Shown here: piece by piece, positions 1 through 8,387 of the stretch
Layout of the letters: every line of letters begins with the position of its first letter
Numbering within the stretch: the stretch's first letter is position 1
Source: an uncultured Methanomethylovorans sp.
GTDB taxonomy: Archaea > Halobacteriota > Methanosarcinia > Methanosarcinales > Methanosarcinaceae
Length of the DNA stretch: 64,000 bases
Reading direction: 5' to 3'
NCBI RefSeq assembly: GCF_963678545.1
Contig: NZ_OY782870.1
Coordinates: forward strand, 2,232,001-2,296,000
Position numbers and translations under genes: made by a program
Notes under the pieces: model-generated
What the model saw: the letters and a program-made list of their open reading frames with translations, nothing else
The model's database searches: none
What the model was told of the DNA's origin: nothing

Positions 1-138
1 GAGATAATTTATAATATCATATACAGCCGGCTTATTTCCGTATGCTTCATTTTGCATGATCGTAAAACATGCCCTAAAAATAAGACCAGAGAAGTCCATT
101 GAAGCTTCTTCTGATTCAGTATAGACTTTACCTCTCAT
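1..138 (-). CDS. Hypothetical protein, partial (runs off left edge)
   Basis: An open frame of 46 codons starts at ATG 138 (MRGKVYTESEEASMDF...) and continues off the window without a stop. It is transcribed divergently from the coat-like gene at 267, a position often taken by early or regulatory genes of archaeal viruses. No ribosome binding site is visible upstream, so a leaderless transcript is possible. The visible residues match no family I recognise. It could be a chance frame, but the 46 stop-free codons in an A+T-rich region and the divergent layout favour a real gene. Confidence 0.45.
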   Translation of the reverse strand, partial: MRGKVYTESEEASMDFSGLIFRACFTIMQNEAYGNKPAVYDIINYL

Positions 139-262
139 GCATCTATATAGTTACATTATTGTATAAATACATAACATTGAATAACCCAATTATTCAATAT
201 ATGTATATATTTGTCACAAATATTTATATTAGTTTATAAGCTATATAGCCGTAGGAAGTGAT
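139..262. promoter_or_regulatory. Divergent promoter region of the provirus
   Basis: An A+T-rich intergenic stretch lies between a leftward partial gene and the rightward operon. TATA-like runs are present around 201-210 and 221-230. A near-perfect Shine-Dalgarno sequence, GGAAGTGAT at 254-262 (consensus GGAGGTGAT), sits just upstream of the TTG at 267 and decides that start over the GTG at 258. The transcription start is not determinable from sequence. Confidence 0.5.
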
Positions 263-266
263 AATT

Positions 267-578
267 TTGTCCTTAACAGGAATTGCTAAGAAAATAAGAA
301 CGGAAATAGCAGCTCTTCTGATTTCCGATAAGGCAAATGCCGGTATCGTGATGGGTATGTTAGGTACAATCATAGCGGTAATTATAGCTATCCTGATTGG
401 TTCCCAGTTCATAACCATCGGTACTGACATGATGACGGATCAGAACAACACTGAAGGTCTCTCTGCACTCGGAAACCTCGAAACCATATTCTACATGATT
501 ATTGGTATCGTAGTTCTCCTGCCGCTAGTAGGTCTCGGTGCATTCGTACTGTACATGTTTGGTGGAAGAAAGCAGTAA
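267..578 (+). CDS. Two-helix membrane protein, candidate major coat protein of a spindle-virus-like provirus
   Basis: 103 residues from TTG 267; GTG 258 is also in frame but lies inside the Shine-Dalgarno sequence. A charged N-terminal segment (about 1-25) precedes a first hydrophobic helix (about 27-48), a polar Asn/Thr-rich loop (49-70), a second helix (about 73-96) and a short basic tail GGRKQ. The second helix opens with FYMIIGIVVLLPLV, resembling the FY...V.P pattern I recall from fusellovirus VP1/VP3 coat proteins. Those are also short, two-helix and, for VP1, N-terminally processed. An alternative reading is a pilin or archaellin-like protein, because DKANAG|IVMG resembles a class III signal junction. 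Either way it is a plausible substrate of the A24-like protein at 11766. It is the first gene of the operon. Confidence 0.55.
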   Translation: MSLTGIAKKIRTEIAALLISDKANAGIVMGMLGTIIAVIIAILIGSQFITIGTDMMTDQNNTEGLSALGNLETIFYMIIGIVVLLPLVGLGAFVLYMFGGRKQ

Positions 579-615
579 GCCTGCTTTCTCCTCTTACATA
601 TTTCGAGGTGCAATC

Positions 616-921
616 ATGTACATCGAATATTTCTACGTTCTACTTTTACTGACTTTACTCTGCTTTTTCTACGCTCTGCTATCGCAAAATCTTGAACATA
701 GGCAGCTATTTTCTATTTTATGCATACCGCTACTCATCGGTTTATCTATCGGCTCTCTATCACTAGAAAAAGTGACAGAACACGTAGTTGGAACAGAAGT
801 GGTCGAACACACAACATACATCAGTTCAACAGTTGGTGCCTACATCTTCGGTTTCCTGGCACTACTTGAAGCCCTGCAGGTATGGCGGCTGTATATAGAG
901 GAGAAAAACAATGCCAGATGA
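616..921 (+). CDS. Small membrane protein of the provirus
   Basis: 101 residues beginning MYIEYFYVLLLLTLLCFFYA, chosen because GAGGTG (605-610) lies at proper spacing before ATG 616, while the longer frame back to 538 overlaps the preceding gene. Three hydrophobic segments (about 5-20, 33-47 and 73-90) predict an integral membrane protein. A polar stretch rich in Val, Glu and Thr (about 52-70) lies between the second and third. Its end overlaps the next gene by 11 bases, indicating translational coupling in the provirus operon. No family is recognised; a minor virion membrane protein is an inference from context only. Confidence 0.65.
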   Translation: MYIEYFYVLLLLTLLCFFYALLSQNLEHRQLFSILCIPLLIGLSIGSLSLEKVTEHVVGTEVVEHTTYISSTVGAYIFGFLALLEALQVWRLYIEEKNNAR

Positions 922-1300
922 ATATGAAAGTGGTGACGATGCAGCATTAGCTGCATACGTGGGAACACTTGCAGGTCTTATCGGTACTAACTCAGACATA
1001 CCGAATGACATGCAGGAGAAGAATTTTCCTATTCTCAATAAAATCAACCCACTGTCAAACCTGAACCAAGCAGACGAAGTCCTTCTGAAGAAATCTCTTG
1101 AAATCCTATGGTACCTCAAAGAAGACTTCTCCTATGAAGAATTAGTCCGGCTGCGTATGATCTACATCCCTGAGATATCACTTGGACGTGACGGTTTCGC
1201 AGTACGCAGACTAACAGAGGTTAACAAATCCATCAACTACACTGAACGGGGTGCTCCTCAAAATCAGGGCATCTTCAATAAACTTCTTAGGAGAAAATGA
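911..1300 (+). CDS. Hypothetical soluble provirus protein
   Basis: 129 residues, acidic at the N terminus (MPDEYESGDDAALAAYVG) and basic at the C terminus, with no transmembrane segment. The start has GAGGAG just upstream within the end of the previous gene. The middle (about 60-90) looks alpha-helical (LKKSLEILWYLKEDFSYEEL). It lies between two membrane-protein genes in a run of overlapping genes, suggesting a structural or assembly role on the cytoplasmic side. I do not recognise the family. Confidence 0.65.
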   Translation: MPDEYESGDDAALAAYVGTLAGLIGTNSDIPNDMQEKNFPILNKINPLSNLNQADEVLLKKSLEILWYLKEDFSYEELVRLRMIYIPEISLGRDGFAVRRLTEVNKSINYTERGAPQNQGIFNKLLRRK

Positions 1301-1303
1301 ACG

Positions 1304-1744
1304 ATGATTAATCTTTCAATTATACTTGCAATTATAGCAGTCATCCTACTCATCGCCACAATCGCAAGCGTGGCAGTTAACATACTTTTGGTGTGGCGTT
1401 TCCCATTCATATTACGGGGTATTTTTGCACAACGCTTTGTGTTTTTCTGTGGCATAGATGGATCAATCAGACCGGAGCCAGCAAGAGTGGAAGGCTACGG
1501 AATGAGGACTGACAGTGGAGTCTATAACTTCGAGCGCGAAGACGTGGTCACATTCTGTGGAGTCCCCTCGATTCTTGTCTACAGGCCAATAGCTAAAGCC
1601 ATCAGACCCAACATTGCACCCATCTTCCGCAAGCTCAAGAAAGCCGGAATCAAGAACAAGAACGCGTACAAAGAGATCATTGAAAGCAAACCAATGTCAA
1701 TGGAAGACTTCAAGGCAAATTTTGAGGTGGCAGTCAATGAGTGA
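1304..1744 (+). CDS. Single-pass membrane protein of the provirus
   Basis: 146 residues. A long N-terminal hydrophobic helix (about 3-32) is followed by a basic junction and a soluble C-terminal domain of about 100 residues containing FVFFCGIDGSIRPEPARVEG and several Lys-rich helices near 118-126. The architecture is an N-in or N-out anchor with a cytoplasmic globular domain. The gene starts 3 bases after the previous one and overlaps the next by 8, so it belongs to the same operon. No family is recognised. Confidence 0.65.
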   Translation: MINLSIILAIIAVILLIATIASVAVNILLVWRFPFILRGIFAQRFVFFCGIDGSIRPEPARVEGYGMRTDSGVYNFEREDVVTFCGVPSILVYRPIAKAIRPNIAPIFRKLKKAGIKNKNAYKEIIESKPMSMEDFKANFEVAVNE

Positions 1745-2138
1745 AGAAGTCACAGAAGTAATAGCTGTGGTAGAAGATGACAGAACCACAATCTATGGGA
1801 TGGAAGAAAAATATGTCATCCCTACCCAGCTCTACGCAGAGATCAAGCAGGGTTCGCCTATAGCACATGAAGGCGAAGTCATACGTCCCATCTCAGTCAT
1901 TGACTACCTTGAGACGGGTGCAAATCCAGTCACAATGAAAGCAACAGTGGCTCGTGAAGTAGAGATCCAACGCCAGGACGATAAGACACGTCAGAATATG
2001 ATTTTGTTCATACTTGCTGGTGCAGGTATCGCTATTTTGTGTGCAGCTTTGGCGTACATCATGATCACAAAATCAGCAGATGTAGCAAGCGTAGCTGTAC
2101 AGAGTGCAGTATCTGGAACAGGAGTCTCGATAAAATGA
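1737..2138 (+). CDS. Tail-anchored membrane protein of the provirus
   Basis: 133 residues from ATG 1737, chosen because GAGGTGG lies 7 bases upstream; longer frames would run over the previous gene. The N-terminal 85 residues are soluble and acidic (MSEEVTEVIAVVEDDRTTIY), followed by a basic segment (REVEIQRQDDKTRQN) and one strongly hydrophobic helix (about 91-113). A short Ser/Val-rich tail follows. The design suggests a cytoplasmic or virion-interior domain tethered by a C-terminal helix. The family is not recognised. Confidence 0.65.
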   Translation: MSEEVTEVIAVVEDDRTTIYGMEEKYVIPTQLYAEIKQGSPIAHEGEVIRPISVIDYLETGANPVTMKATVAREVEIQRQDDKTRQNMILFILAGAGIAILCAALAYIMITKSADVASVAVQSAVSGTGVSIK

Positions 2139-2275
2139 GTACCCTTGTGTCCTTTGTTCTCGGTATGTGGACTGGTATGTTCATCGCACTAGTCGCAGGC
2201 GCAGCTATCTACAAGGATCATCCGATGATAGTCAAAACGGCTGCACTCATGCAATTAATCATTCACGGAAAGTGA
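2135..2275 (+). CDS. Short single-helix membrane protein
   Basis: 46 residues from ATG 2135, overlapping the preceding stop as ATGA, a classical translational coupling. The N-terminal half is one hydrophobic helix (STLVSFVLGMWTGMFIALVAGAAIY) and the rest is short and amphipathic. It ends 4 bases before the 991-residue gene. Small holin-like or coat-accessory proteins look like this, but nothing identifies the function. Confidence 0.6.
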   Translation: MSTLVSFVLGMWTGMFIALVAGAAIYKDHPMIVKTAALMQLIIHGK

Positions 2276-2279
2276 TAGA

Positions 2280-5255
2280 ATGGCATCGTGGAAAAAAGAC
2301 AATTCGGGAAACTGGACTAAATCAGGATCCAGTAAAAAGAATTACACCATCATCGATGGTAAGAAGGTCGAGCAAACCACGGTAGCAAATACACCATCTG
2401 CTACTAAGTCCGACACATGGAACAAGGACACAGTAACCCTCGAGGAAGCAAAGCAGCAAACATCTGACGTTCAGAAGGGCGTTATCAACCCCGATACAGG
2501 CTCTACAAGCCTCAATCTCGCAGAGTCGAAGGAAACCATAAGTCTTGAACAGGCTGTGCAACAGACACAAACTGAAGTAAGACCTGCAACCGACACAAGT
2601 GCAGCAAAAACAACTAACTACGTCAACGATGCCGGGGATGTTGTAGCTACCAAGGTTGAGAACACATCTTACGTACCCATCAAAGCAGGTTCAGGGGTCC
2701 GTCAGAGTGCAGAAACCGTCACCAAAGTACAGAAATCAGGTGATGAAGCAGTTATTGAATATGTGGATAATGGCACACCTTACGTACCTGAAAAGGTGCC
2801 AAGTACTGAAGGGTATGAGGTACCATACACACCATCACCTGTAAAACCAGAGTACATGAAACAACAAGATGCGATTATAACTGACCCTGCCGGAAAATAT
2901 GTAGATGGTGCCAGTTCAATTGTCTCAAAAGTAACGGGGTGGAAGGATTCAGTCGAAGATAAATTCAATAATAGTTGGCTTGGAAAAACTGACCAAAAGA
3001 TTCTCAACGCCATTGGAATCGATAGCACACCAACTGACATTGCAGTAAAATCCGTGGGTGTTGTGAACCCTGCATTAAACTCCAATGTTTGGAAAGGTGC
3101 AGCAGCAAGTACAGTTGTATTGGGTTCTGCTGCTATTAATGGTGCTATAGCAGGTGCAACTAACGGTGCTGTAGGCAGTATGACATCGGCGGTTGACACA
3201 AAAGAATATGGTGTTACCGGTTACTGGAAAGAGTCGGCATTCGCAGCAGCAGAAGGTGTACGAGTTGCAGGTGATACAATAGTAGATGCAGGTGCAGGTG
3301 CAGCTAAGAACCTCATTGAAGAGGGTGCACCTTACAACCCACAACTCAATGTCATCAATACTGGAATGAAAGCCTATGATGCAGGTGTTGACCTCATAGC
3401 TGACAACAAAAAAAGCATAGATAATGTGTATAATAGTCTTGAGCATACGAAGTACAGCAACCCTGCACTCTACCAAGGCATAACATTCGTCAAAGCACTT
3501 ACTCCTGAAAGACACTCAGAAGAGGTAGGAGCTTCGTTCGTGAAAGGTGCAGTTGTTGACACTACTGCAATGGCTGTTGCAATCGTGCCATCAATTCCGT
3601 TCTATGCAGAGTCAGCTGTGAAAGATCCTACAGGCAGAGCAATCGACACAGCTTCAGGTGTTGGTGCGGTCGTTGGTTCAATCGTGTATCAAGCTAAAGA
3701 AGATCCTGCTCGTCTTGCAGGTATGGTAGTAGGCACAGGTGTAGCAGAAGCACTTGGTAAGACTGCCGGTATCAAACTTTATGACAGAGCTCGCACAGTC
3801 GGCAAGACTGAGATTCCAATAGAGAACCTTGTCACACCTGATACACTAAAAGGGGACGGTATCTACAGAGTTCCTGAAGGAACAACAACACCCCAAGTTA
3901 TGGAGATGTTCAAAAATACTGAAGCTAAATATCCGGGTAGTGCTCTCCCAAAGGGTGATGCTGCAGGTTCTGAGAATTTGTGGGCTTTCAATGCTTCATC
4001 TAATCCTTTGAAAGAGAAATTAGATGTCAGAGCACAATCCGCTAGACCAGGTGATGATTTTGGTCTCTTCGTATCTCCTGAAAATGCAAACATCTACTTC
4101 ACAAGAGCCGAATCGAAATTTGAATTATTTGGTAAAGCCAGTGATTCAAATGCAGGTATGAGGCCTACCCTGAACTTCGTGCAAATTAATAAGGTAAAAA
4201 GGCTCCCAGAAGCTGTCAGATATGATGTCGGGGAAGCTCGTGTCTTTGAAGTCCCAGAGAGCATGAAGGGCGGTGCAACCCGTACATTTGGTAGGGATCT
4301 TCAGGGTAATGATGTACGTAATATTGACCCATCTCGCAAGTACAACTTTGAAGAGAAATATGGTTACGGGAAACCTTCTGATATGTCCAAATTTGACAAA
4401 AAGCAGAAACAGGCATGGGATAAGCAGTTTGAAGAGATTGGGTGGGAATCACAACCTACTAATTACAGAGGTGAAACGGCAGTCCCATCTGAAACATATG
4501 TAACTGCAAAGATGGAAAGAGGCCTTGCAAGGGGTGCAAGTGTTGAGCCTGAAGCTGTAGTAATTCCCGGTACAAAACTTGTAAAAAACAAGGGTTTGTC
4601 AAAATATTATACTAATTACAAAGGCAGACGTGTAACAATAGATGTGATGGAATTAAAACCCGAAGGTAGCAAGATCGTCACAGAAGGTTCAGGAAGAAAA
4701 CTTGTTGATATGCCTGGTAACAGTAACAAAATGAAGGTCAGTGAACTAAATGATGCTCAATTCACCAAAGAGTACAAACCTGTGAGGAGAGGACTCATTA
4801 CTGAGCGCACTATTAGGGATGCTTCTATAGGAAACATCTACAGTAAGCGTAAGTCGGGTGTCATGGGATTCAACTATGCTGGTTCCCAGGAAAATTACAA
4901 ACCTGGTCCATCCGGATACATACCTAAGTCTAACAAATACATTCCGAAAACTGATAATTACCTACCAAAGACTGATCAGTACATTCCCAAGACTTCTGGA
5001 TACAGTCCAAAGAGCAATAACTACATTCCGAAAACTGATAATTACCTACCAAAGACCGATCAGTACATTCCCAAGACTTCTGGATACAGCCCTAAGAGAA
5101 ATGGCTACACCCCTAAAGAATCTGATTCGTTCCTCATTCCTGCAATCGACATGCCTAGACGAAAATCACGCAAGAGTAAAGATGGTCGCTTCAAGTCCAA
5201 CTATGACCGTCTGTACAACCAATATGGTGATATCAGCAAATGGAGAGGGTTCTAA
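2280..5255 (+). CDS. Large 991-residue provirus protein with glycine/alanine-rich hydrophobic core and heptapeptide-repeat tail
   Basis: The first 200 residues are Ser/Thr/Lys-rich and low in complexity. From about 260 to 500 comes a series of Gly/Ala-rich hydrophobic stretches (for example GAAASTVVLGSAAINGAIAG) that could insert in or lie along a membrane. Residues about 515-800 look globular. About 860-940 is a tandem repeat of the unit Y-[ILS]-P-K-x-x-x, and the C terminus is highly basic (DMPRRKSRKSKDGRF). There is no signal peptide. It is the largest protein of the element and the best candidate for a major internal or membrane-associated virion protein. I recognise no catalytic domain. 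Confidence 0.7.
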   Translation: MASWKKDNSGNWTKSGSSKKNYTIIDGKKVEQTTVANTPSATKSDTWNKDTVTLEEAKQQTSDVQKGVINPDTGSTSLNLAESKETISLEQAVQQTQTEVRPATDTSAAKTTNYVNDAGDVVATKVENTSYVPIKAGSGVRQSAETVTKVQKSGDEAVIEYVDNGTPYVPEKVPSTEGYEVPYTPSPVKPEYMKQQDAIITDPAGKYVDGASSIVSKVTGWKDSVEDKFNNSWLGKTDQKILNAIGIDSTPTDIAVKSVGVVNPALNSNVWKGAAASTVVLGSAAINGAIAGATNGAVGSMTSAVDTKEYGVTGYWKESAFAAAEGVRVAGDTIVDAGAGAAKNLIEEGAPYNPQLNVINTGMKAYDAGVDLIADNKKSIDNVYNSLEHTKYSNPALYQGITFVKALTPERHSEEVGASFVKGAVVDTTAMAVAIVPSIPFYAESAVKDPTGRAIDTASGVGAVVGSIVYQAKEDPARLAGMVVGTGVAEALGKTAGIKLYDRARTVGKTEIPIENLVTPDTLKGDGIYRVPEGTTTPQVMEMFKNTEAKYPGSALPKGDAAGSENLWAFNASSNPLKEKLDVRAQSARPGDDFGLFVSPENANIYFTRAESKFELFGKASDSNAGMRPTLNFVQINKVKRLPEAVRYDVGEARVFEVPESMKGGATRTFGRDLQGNDVRNIDPSRKYNFEEKYGYGKPSDMSKFDKKQKQAWDKQFEEIGWESQPTNYRGETAVPSETYVTAKMERGLARGASVEPEAVVIPGTKLVKNKGLSKYYTNYKGRRVTIDVMELKPEGSKIVTEGSGRKLVDMPGNSNKMKVSELNDAQFTKEYKPVRRGLITERTIRDASIGNIYSKRKSGVMGFNYAGSQENYKPGPSGYIPKSNKYIPKTDNYLPKTDQYIPKTSGYSPKSNNYIPKTDNYLPKTDQYIPKTSGYSPKRNGYTPKESDSFLIPAIDMPRRKSRKSKDGRFKSNYDRLYNQYGDISKWRGF
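4941..5108 (+). repeat. Two tandem 84-bp repeats coding four heptapeptides each
   Basis: Copy 1 is 4941-5024 and copy 2 is 5025-5108. The two are nearly identical, with only scattered substitutions (for example gactgat versus gaccgat), and each encodes four units of the Y-x-P-K-x-x-x heptad. The near identity points to recent tandem duplication, so copy number probably varies between strains. The reading frame stays open and the repeats belong to the 991-residue protein. Confidence 0.9.
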
Positions 5256-5503
5256 TGGGAGCGATCCAGAATGCTTTGATAGCTCTTGGTTCAATATTCG
5301 GTATGGGTCTTGCGTACTTAGTACTACAGCCCTTTTTCGACTACGGCACAGAGTACATGAGAGCCATGGGCGGCCATGCAGCCGAAATTGCAGGACTCAT
5401 TGATACAGTTCTTACCATTTTCCCGTATCTGTTCACGGCTGTGATCCTTATCTGGTTCTTCATTATGAGCACTAAGGAAGAAGATAACACTCAATGGAAC
5501 TGA
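5255..5503 (+). CDS. Small two-helix membrane protein of the provirus
   Basis: 82 residues from ATG 5255, which overlaps the TAA of the previous gene by one base and has GGAGAGGG upstream. Two hydrophobic helices (about 4-22 and 48-72) flank a short polar loop, followed by a charged tail (STKEEDNTQWN). The size and topology echo the coat-like protein at 267, so it may be a second coat component, as fuselloviruses have paired small coat proteins. That role is inference from architecture. Confidence 0.6.
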   Translation: MGAIQNALIALGSIFGMGLAYLVLQPFFDYGTEYMRAMGGHAAEIAGLIDTVLTIFPYLFTAVILIWFFIMSTKEEDNTQWN

Positions 5504-5507
5504 TACC

Positions 5508-8003
5508 ATGAAAATGACAGCAGGCTCAATCCTAATGGTGCTGCTACTCATCGGTCTTTGTTCTCTTCCGATTGTGGAAGCAGCAACCAACAGCTACACC
5601 AAAACACTAACAACGACCAGTGAACTCAGTAACGGTGCTTGGTATAGTGGCTATACCATATCAGGTGACAGGATGACAGGTTCAGGTGCAGGCGAATACA
5701 TATCACCTGCCTTCACAGCAGTCAACCTGACTTCAGGCGACTTCACCTACACCAATGATGATGGATACAATGAATTAGATTATGGATGGCTTTATTCAAA
5801 CACTCTCTGGATGAACTCCACTGATGGTAGACACGTAACAGGTGGTCACGCCTACTACAACATCCGTTACTCCTTTAGTTCCAGTAGTAGCAGTGTAATT
5901 CCTGACCAAGTGATAGTCGATAGTTCCGGCTCCCACCAAGACTCTACCAAAGGCTCGGGAGCAAACATGATGGCAATTCTCGGTCATGTTCAGCAGGACT
6001 ACATAGACTTTGACGGAACCGCTAACGGATACACTAGAACCGATTTCGCATACGACTATGATGCTGGATATTGGGCTATCGCTGCAATGATAAAACCAGA
6101 TGGCACAGCAGGTTCTCCCATAGGTATCAGTGACAGTGGCAGCAATGCAGTTATCGAGCTTCAGTATGTTGATGCGACTGCTGACTATTGGCAACTCCTT
6201 GTCAGAGACCAAAACGAAAACTCAGTAGCTTCATACAACACTTCAGTAACCATAACCCCTAACGCATGGCACTATGTCGTTATGTATGCAGACGCTACCT
6301 ACGTATATGTCTACATGGATGGCCAGTACGTCACTAAAATCGACCTGACATACAATGCAAGCAGTCAACTGAATCTGGATTACATACAGCTTGGTGGTAT
6401 CTACTACGGTGGAAACAACATCGCTTCCTTTGATGGAAAGATGGATGAGTTCAGGTTCATGGCGGGTGCTCTTCCTGCTTCCGAAAGAAGTGCATCGGGC
6501 ATCATGGGGACATACATGACGGCTTGCGTTAACGGAAATATCCCCGTTAAGAAAGACTACTACAAACTTTCAGGCGCAGGTGACGGCAATCTGTACAGTG
6601 TCATCACAGGATACGGTGTCGGTGGGTACTATGTCAATGACTTGTCGATGACATGGACAAACACAAAACCAAATATAGTATCCATGTTTCCCGTAGATGA
6701 TTACACCTACGATACAGATCCTGACATTACCCTGGCTGTAAACATCACTGATGCCGATATCAACTATGAGGACTACTTTGCTGCCTTCTTTTACGTAGAC
6801 GGGGAATATGTCGGTTCAGCAGGCCGGACCACCAATGGTGAAATCCAGCAAAATATAGGCACGTTCACAGGGGGCTATCACACTTGGGCTGCCAACGTAC
6901 AAGACACATGGTCAGGTGTGACATCAACAGGCACTGAAGGCTTCTATGTTCTCTCAACCCTCTACATAAGAGATGAGCAGGACTTTGAGAACACAATTGA
7001 TGATGCTACCATCACCCTGAACTTCTACACTGACAACACATCGACTACAAAAACTTCATCTGACGGTACAATAGAACTGACAGGCCTTCCAGTTCAGAAC
7101 ATCCTAGTTACAGCTTCAGCCGATGGTTATTATGACCGGAAAACAATCATAACTAGCCTGTATGATACTCAAAACATCTACCTAATAGATGAAAATGCAT
7201 CTGTTATCTACAATACATTCAAGCTGAATACACAATCAATCAGTTACCCCGTAACAGATTACTGGATTGATATTCAGAAGCCAATGAATGGTTCAGTAGA
7301 CACGGTCTTCTCAAGCTACTTTGGCTTTGACGGATCCTGTGGTACCAATCTTATTCAGTCCGATGTCTATAGGCTTGTAATTCATTCACCCGATGGCTCA
7401 GAATATGCTTATGGGTGGCTATATCCTGACCCTGACGGCACGATGGACATAACAATCACTAGCAGTGGGGGCGTTGACATGGTCACTAACTGGCTCACTA
7501 CGACCCTTACAGTCGATGATGAAGCTGATTCAATAACCTACTACTACACCTCAGACAAAGAAGTAGAACTTGCCACATTCACCATTACAGAAGATGAGGA
7601 GGTCATACAGACTTACAATGTCACATCTGATAGTGAATCGTTCGTCTACTCTTCAGATTCTTCAAAGCACGTCTATCTGCTCACGGTTGAAATCACTACA
7701 ACTGATGGTGATTCTTATGAGGTCACATACCCGATAACCCTAAACGAAGAGAACCTTAACCCCTTCCCGACAAGTTATCCCAATTGGTTCAAACAAGCTA
7801 TCGTATCCATAGTTGCAGTCCTCTTTATACTCGGATTCAGCAGCTTCAGGGCTGATGTTGGGTGTCTGGGTGCAGCCGGGATCTTTGGGGCTGCCTATCT
7901 TTTCGACTGGTTCCCATTGAGTCTGACCGCACTCTTCGGTATCATTCTGATAGCAATGGCAGCAGCAATCAAATTCAAGCGTAAGCAGGATAGGACGTGG
8001 TAA
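5508..8003 (+). CDS. Secreted LamG-domain protein, membrane-anchored, probable spike or adhesin
   Basis: 831 residues with an N-terminal signal peptide (MKMTAGSILMVLLLIGLCSL...). A LamG/concanavalin-like domain lies around 150-330 (DGTANGYTR..., AWHYVVMYADATYVYVYMDG, then FDGKMDEFRFMAGALPASE). Ig-like and carboxypeptidase-regulatory-like beta-rich segments follow at about 380-560, and two hydrophobic helices near 765-825 with a basic tail form the anchor. The protein is rich in Thr, Ser, Tyr and Asp, typical of archaeal surface proteins. It probably displays on the virion or host surface and binds glycans. It lies in the same operon as the second LamG protein at 8388. Confidence 0.75.
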   Translation: MKMTAGSILMVLLLIGLCSLPIVEAATNSYTKTLTTTSELSNGAWYSGYTISGDRMTGSGAGEYISPAFTAVNLTSGDFTYTNDDGYNELDYGWLYSNTLWMNSTDGRHVTGGHAYYNIRYSFSSSSSSVIPDQVIVDSSGSHQDSTKGSGANMMAILGHVQQDYIDFDGTANGYTRTDFAYDYDAGYWAIAAMIKPDGTAGSPIGISDSGSNAVIELQYVDATADYWQLLVRDQNENSVASYNTSVTITPNAWHYVVMYADATYVYVYMDGQYVTKIDLTYNASSQLNLDYIQLGGIYYGGNNIASFDGKMDEFRFMAGALPASERSASGIMGTYMTACVNGNIPVKKDYYKLSGAGDGNLYSVITGYGVGGYYVNDLSMTWTNTKPNIVSMFPVDDYTYDTDPDITLAVNITDADINYEDYFAAFFYVDGEYVGSAGRTTNGEIQQNIGTFTGGYHTWAANVQDTWSGVTSTGTEGFYVLSTLYIRDEQDFENTIDDATITLNFYTDNTSTTKTSSDGTIELTGLPVQNILVTASADGYYDRKTIITSLYDTQNIYLIDENASVIYNTFKLNTQSISYPVTDYWIDIQKPMNGSVDTVFSSYFGFDGSCGTNLIQSDVYRLVIHSPDGSEYAYGWLYPDPDGTMDITITSSGGVDMVTNWLTTTLTVDDEADSITYYYTSDKEVELATFTITEDEEVIQTYNVTSDSESFVYSSDSSKHVYLLTVEITTTDGDSYEVTYPITLNEENLNPFPTSYPNWFKQAIVSIVAVLFILGFSSFRADVGCLGAAGIFGAAYLFDWFPLSLTALFGIILIAMAAAIKFKRKQDRTW

Positions 8004-8386
8004 AAGTGAACCAACTAATGAAAGACTATCTGATATTCATCATCATGTTCAACTTTGCACTTTCGTTTGTGGCAGCCACTGGAGTATTCCCTCTAAAAAT
8101 GGAAGTTGCCGGACTAAACGTATATGAAGACATTGAAACCAGGATTAACACCTTGCAAAGTAAATTCACGTCTGCATCTAACACTTTCGATTATATGATA
8201 GTGGTAGGCTCGCTGATAATCAATGGATTTGCACTCATATTTGATTTTATAGTGGTGATTAGTGCAGGACTTCCGATAATACTACTTGCTGCAGGTGTAC
8301 CTGCAGCATTTGTGGGGATAATGGTGACACCCGTACTGATTATTATCTTCTTTGAAATAGTGGATGGAATGACCCGGAGTGGATAA
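7997..8386 (+). CDS. Multi-pass small membrane protein of the provirus
   Basis: 129 residues from GTG 7997, overlapping the previous stop by 7 bases; GTG 8006 is a possible later start. A first hydrophobic helix (about 11-28), an extended polar segment (VYEDIETRINTLQSKF) and two or three further hydrophobic helices (65-120) are visible. It sits between the two large LamG proteins, so it may be their membrane partner. The family is not recognised. Confidence 0.65.
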   Translation: MVKVNQLMKDYLIFIIMFNFALSFVAATGVFPLKMEVAGLNVYEDIETRINTLQSKFTSASNTFDYMIVVGSLIINGFALIFDFIVVISAGLPIILLAAGVPAAFVGIMVTPVLIIIFFEIVDGMTRSG

Positions 8387-8387
8387 T

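Noticed and set aside
3075-3515. Leftward open frame of 146 codons inside the provirus
   Set aside because: It is a shadow of the 991-residue gene, Cys/Tyr/Ile-rich in the way antisense frames are, with no ribosome site.
4917-5115. Short tandem repeats as a CRISPR array
   Set aside because: The units are 21-bp multiples, contiguous without spacers, and lie in frame within the 991-residue protein.
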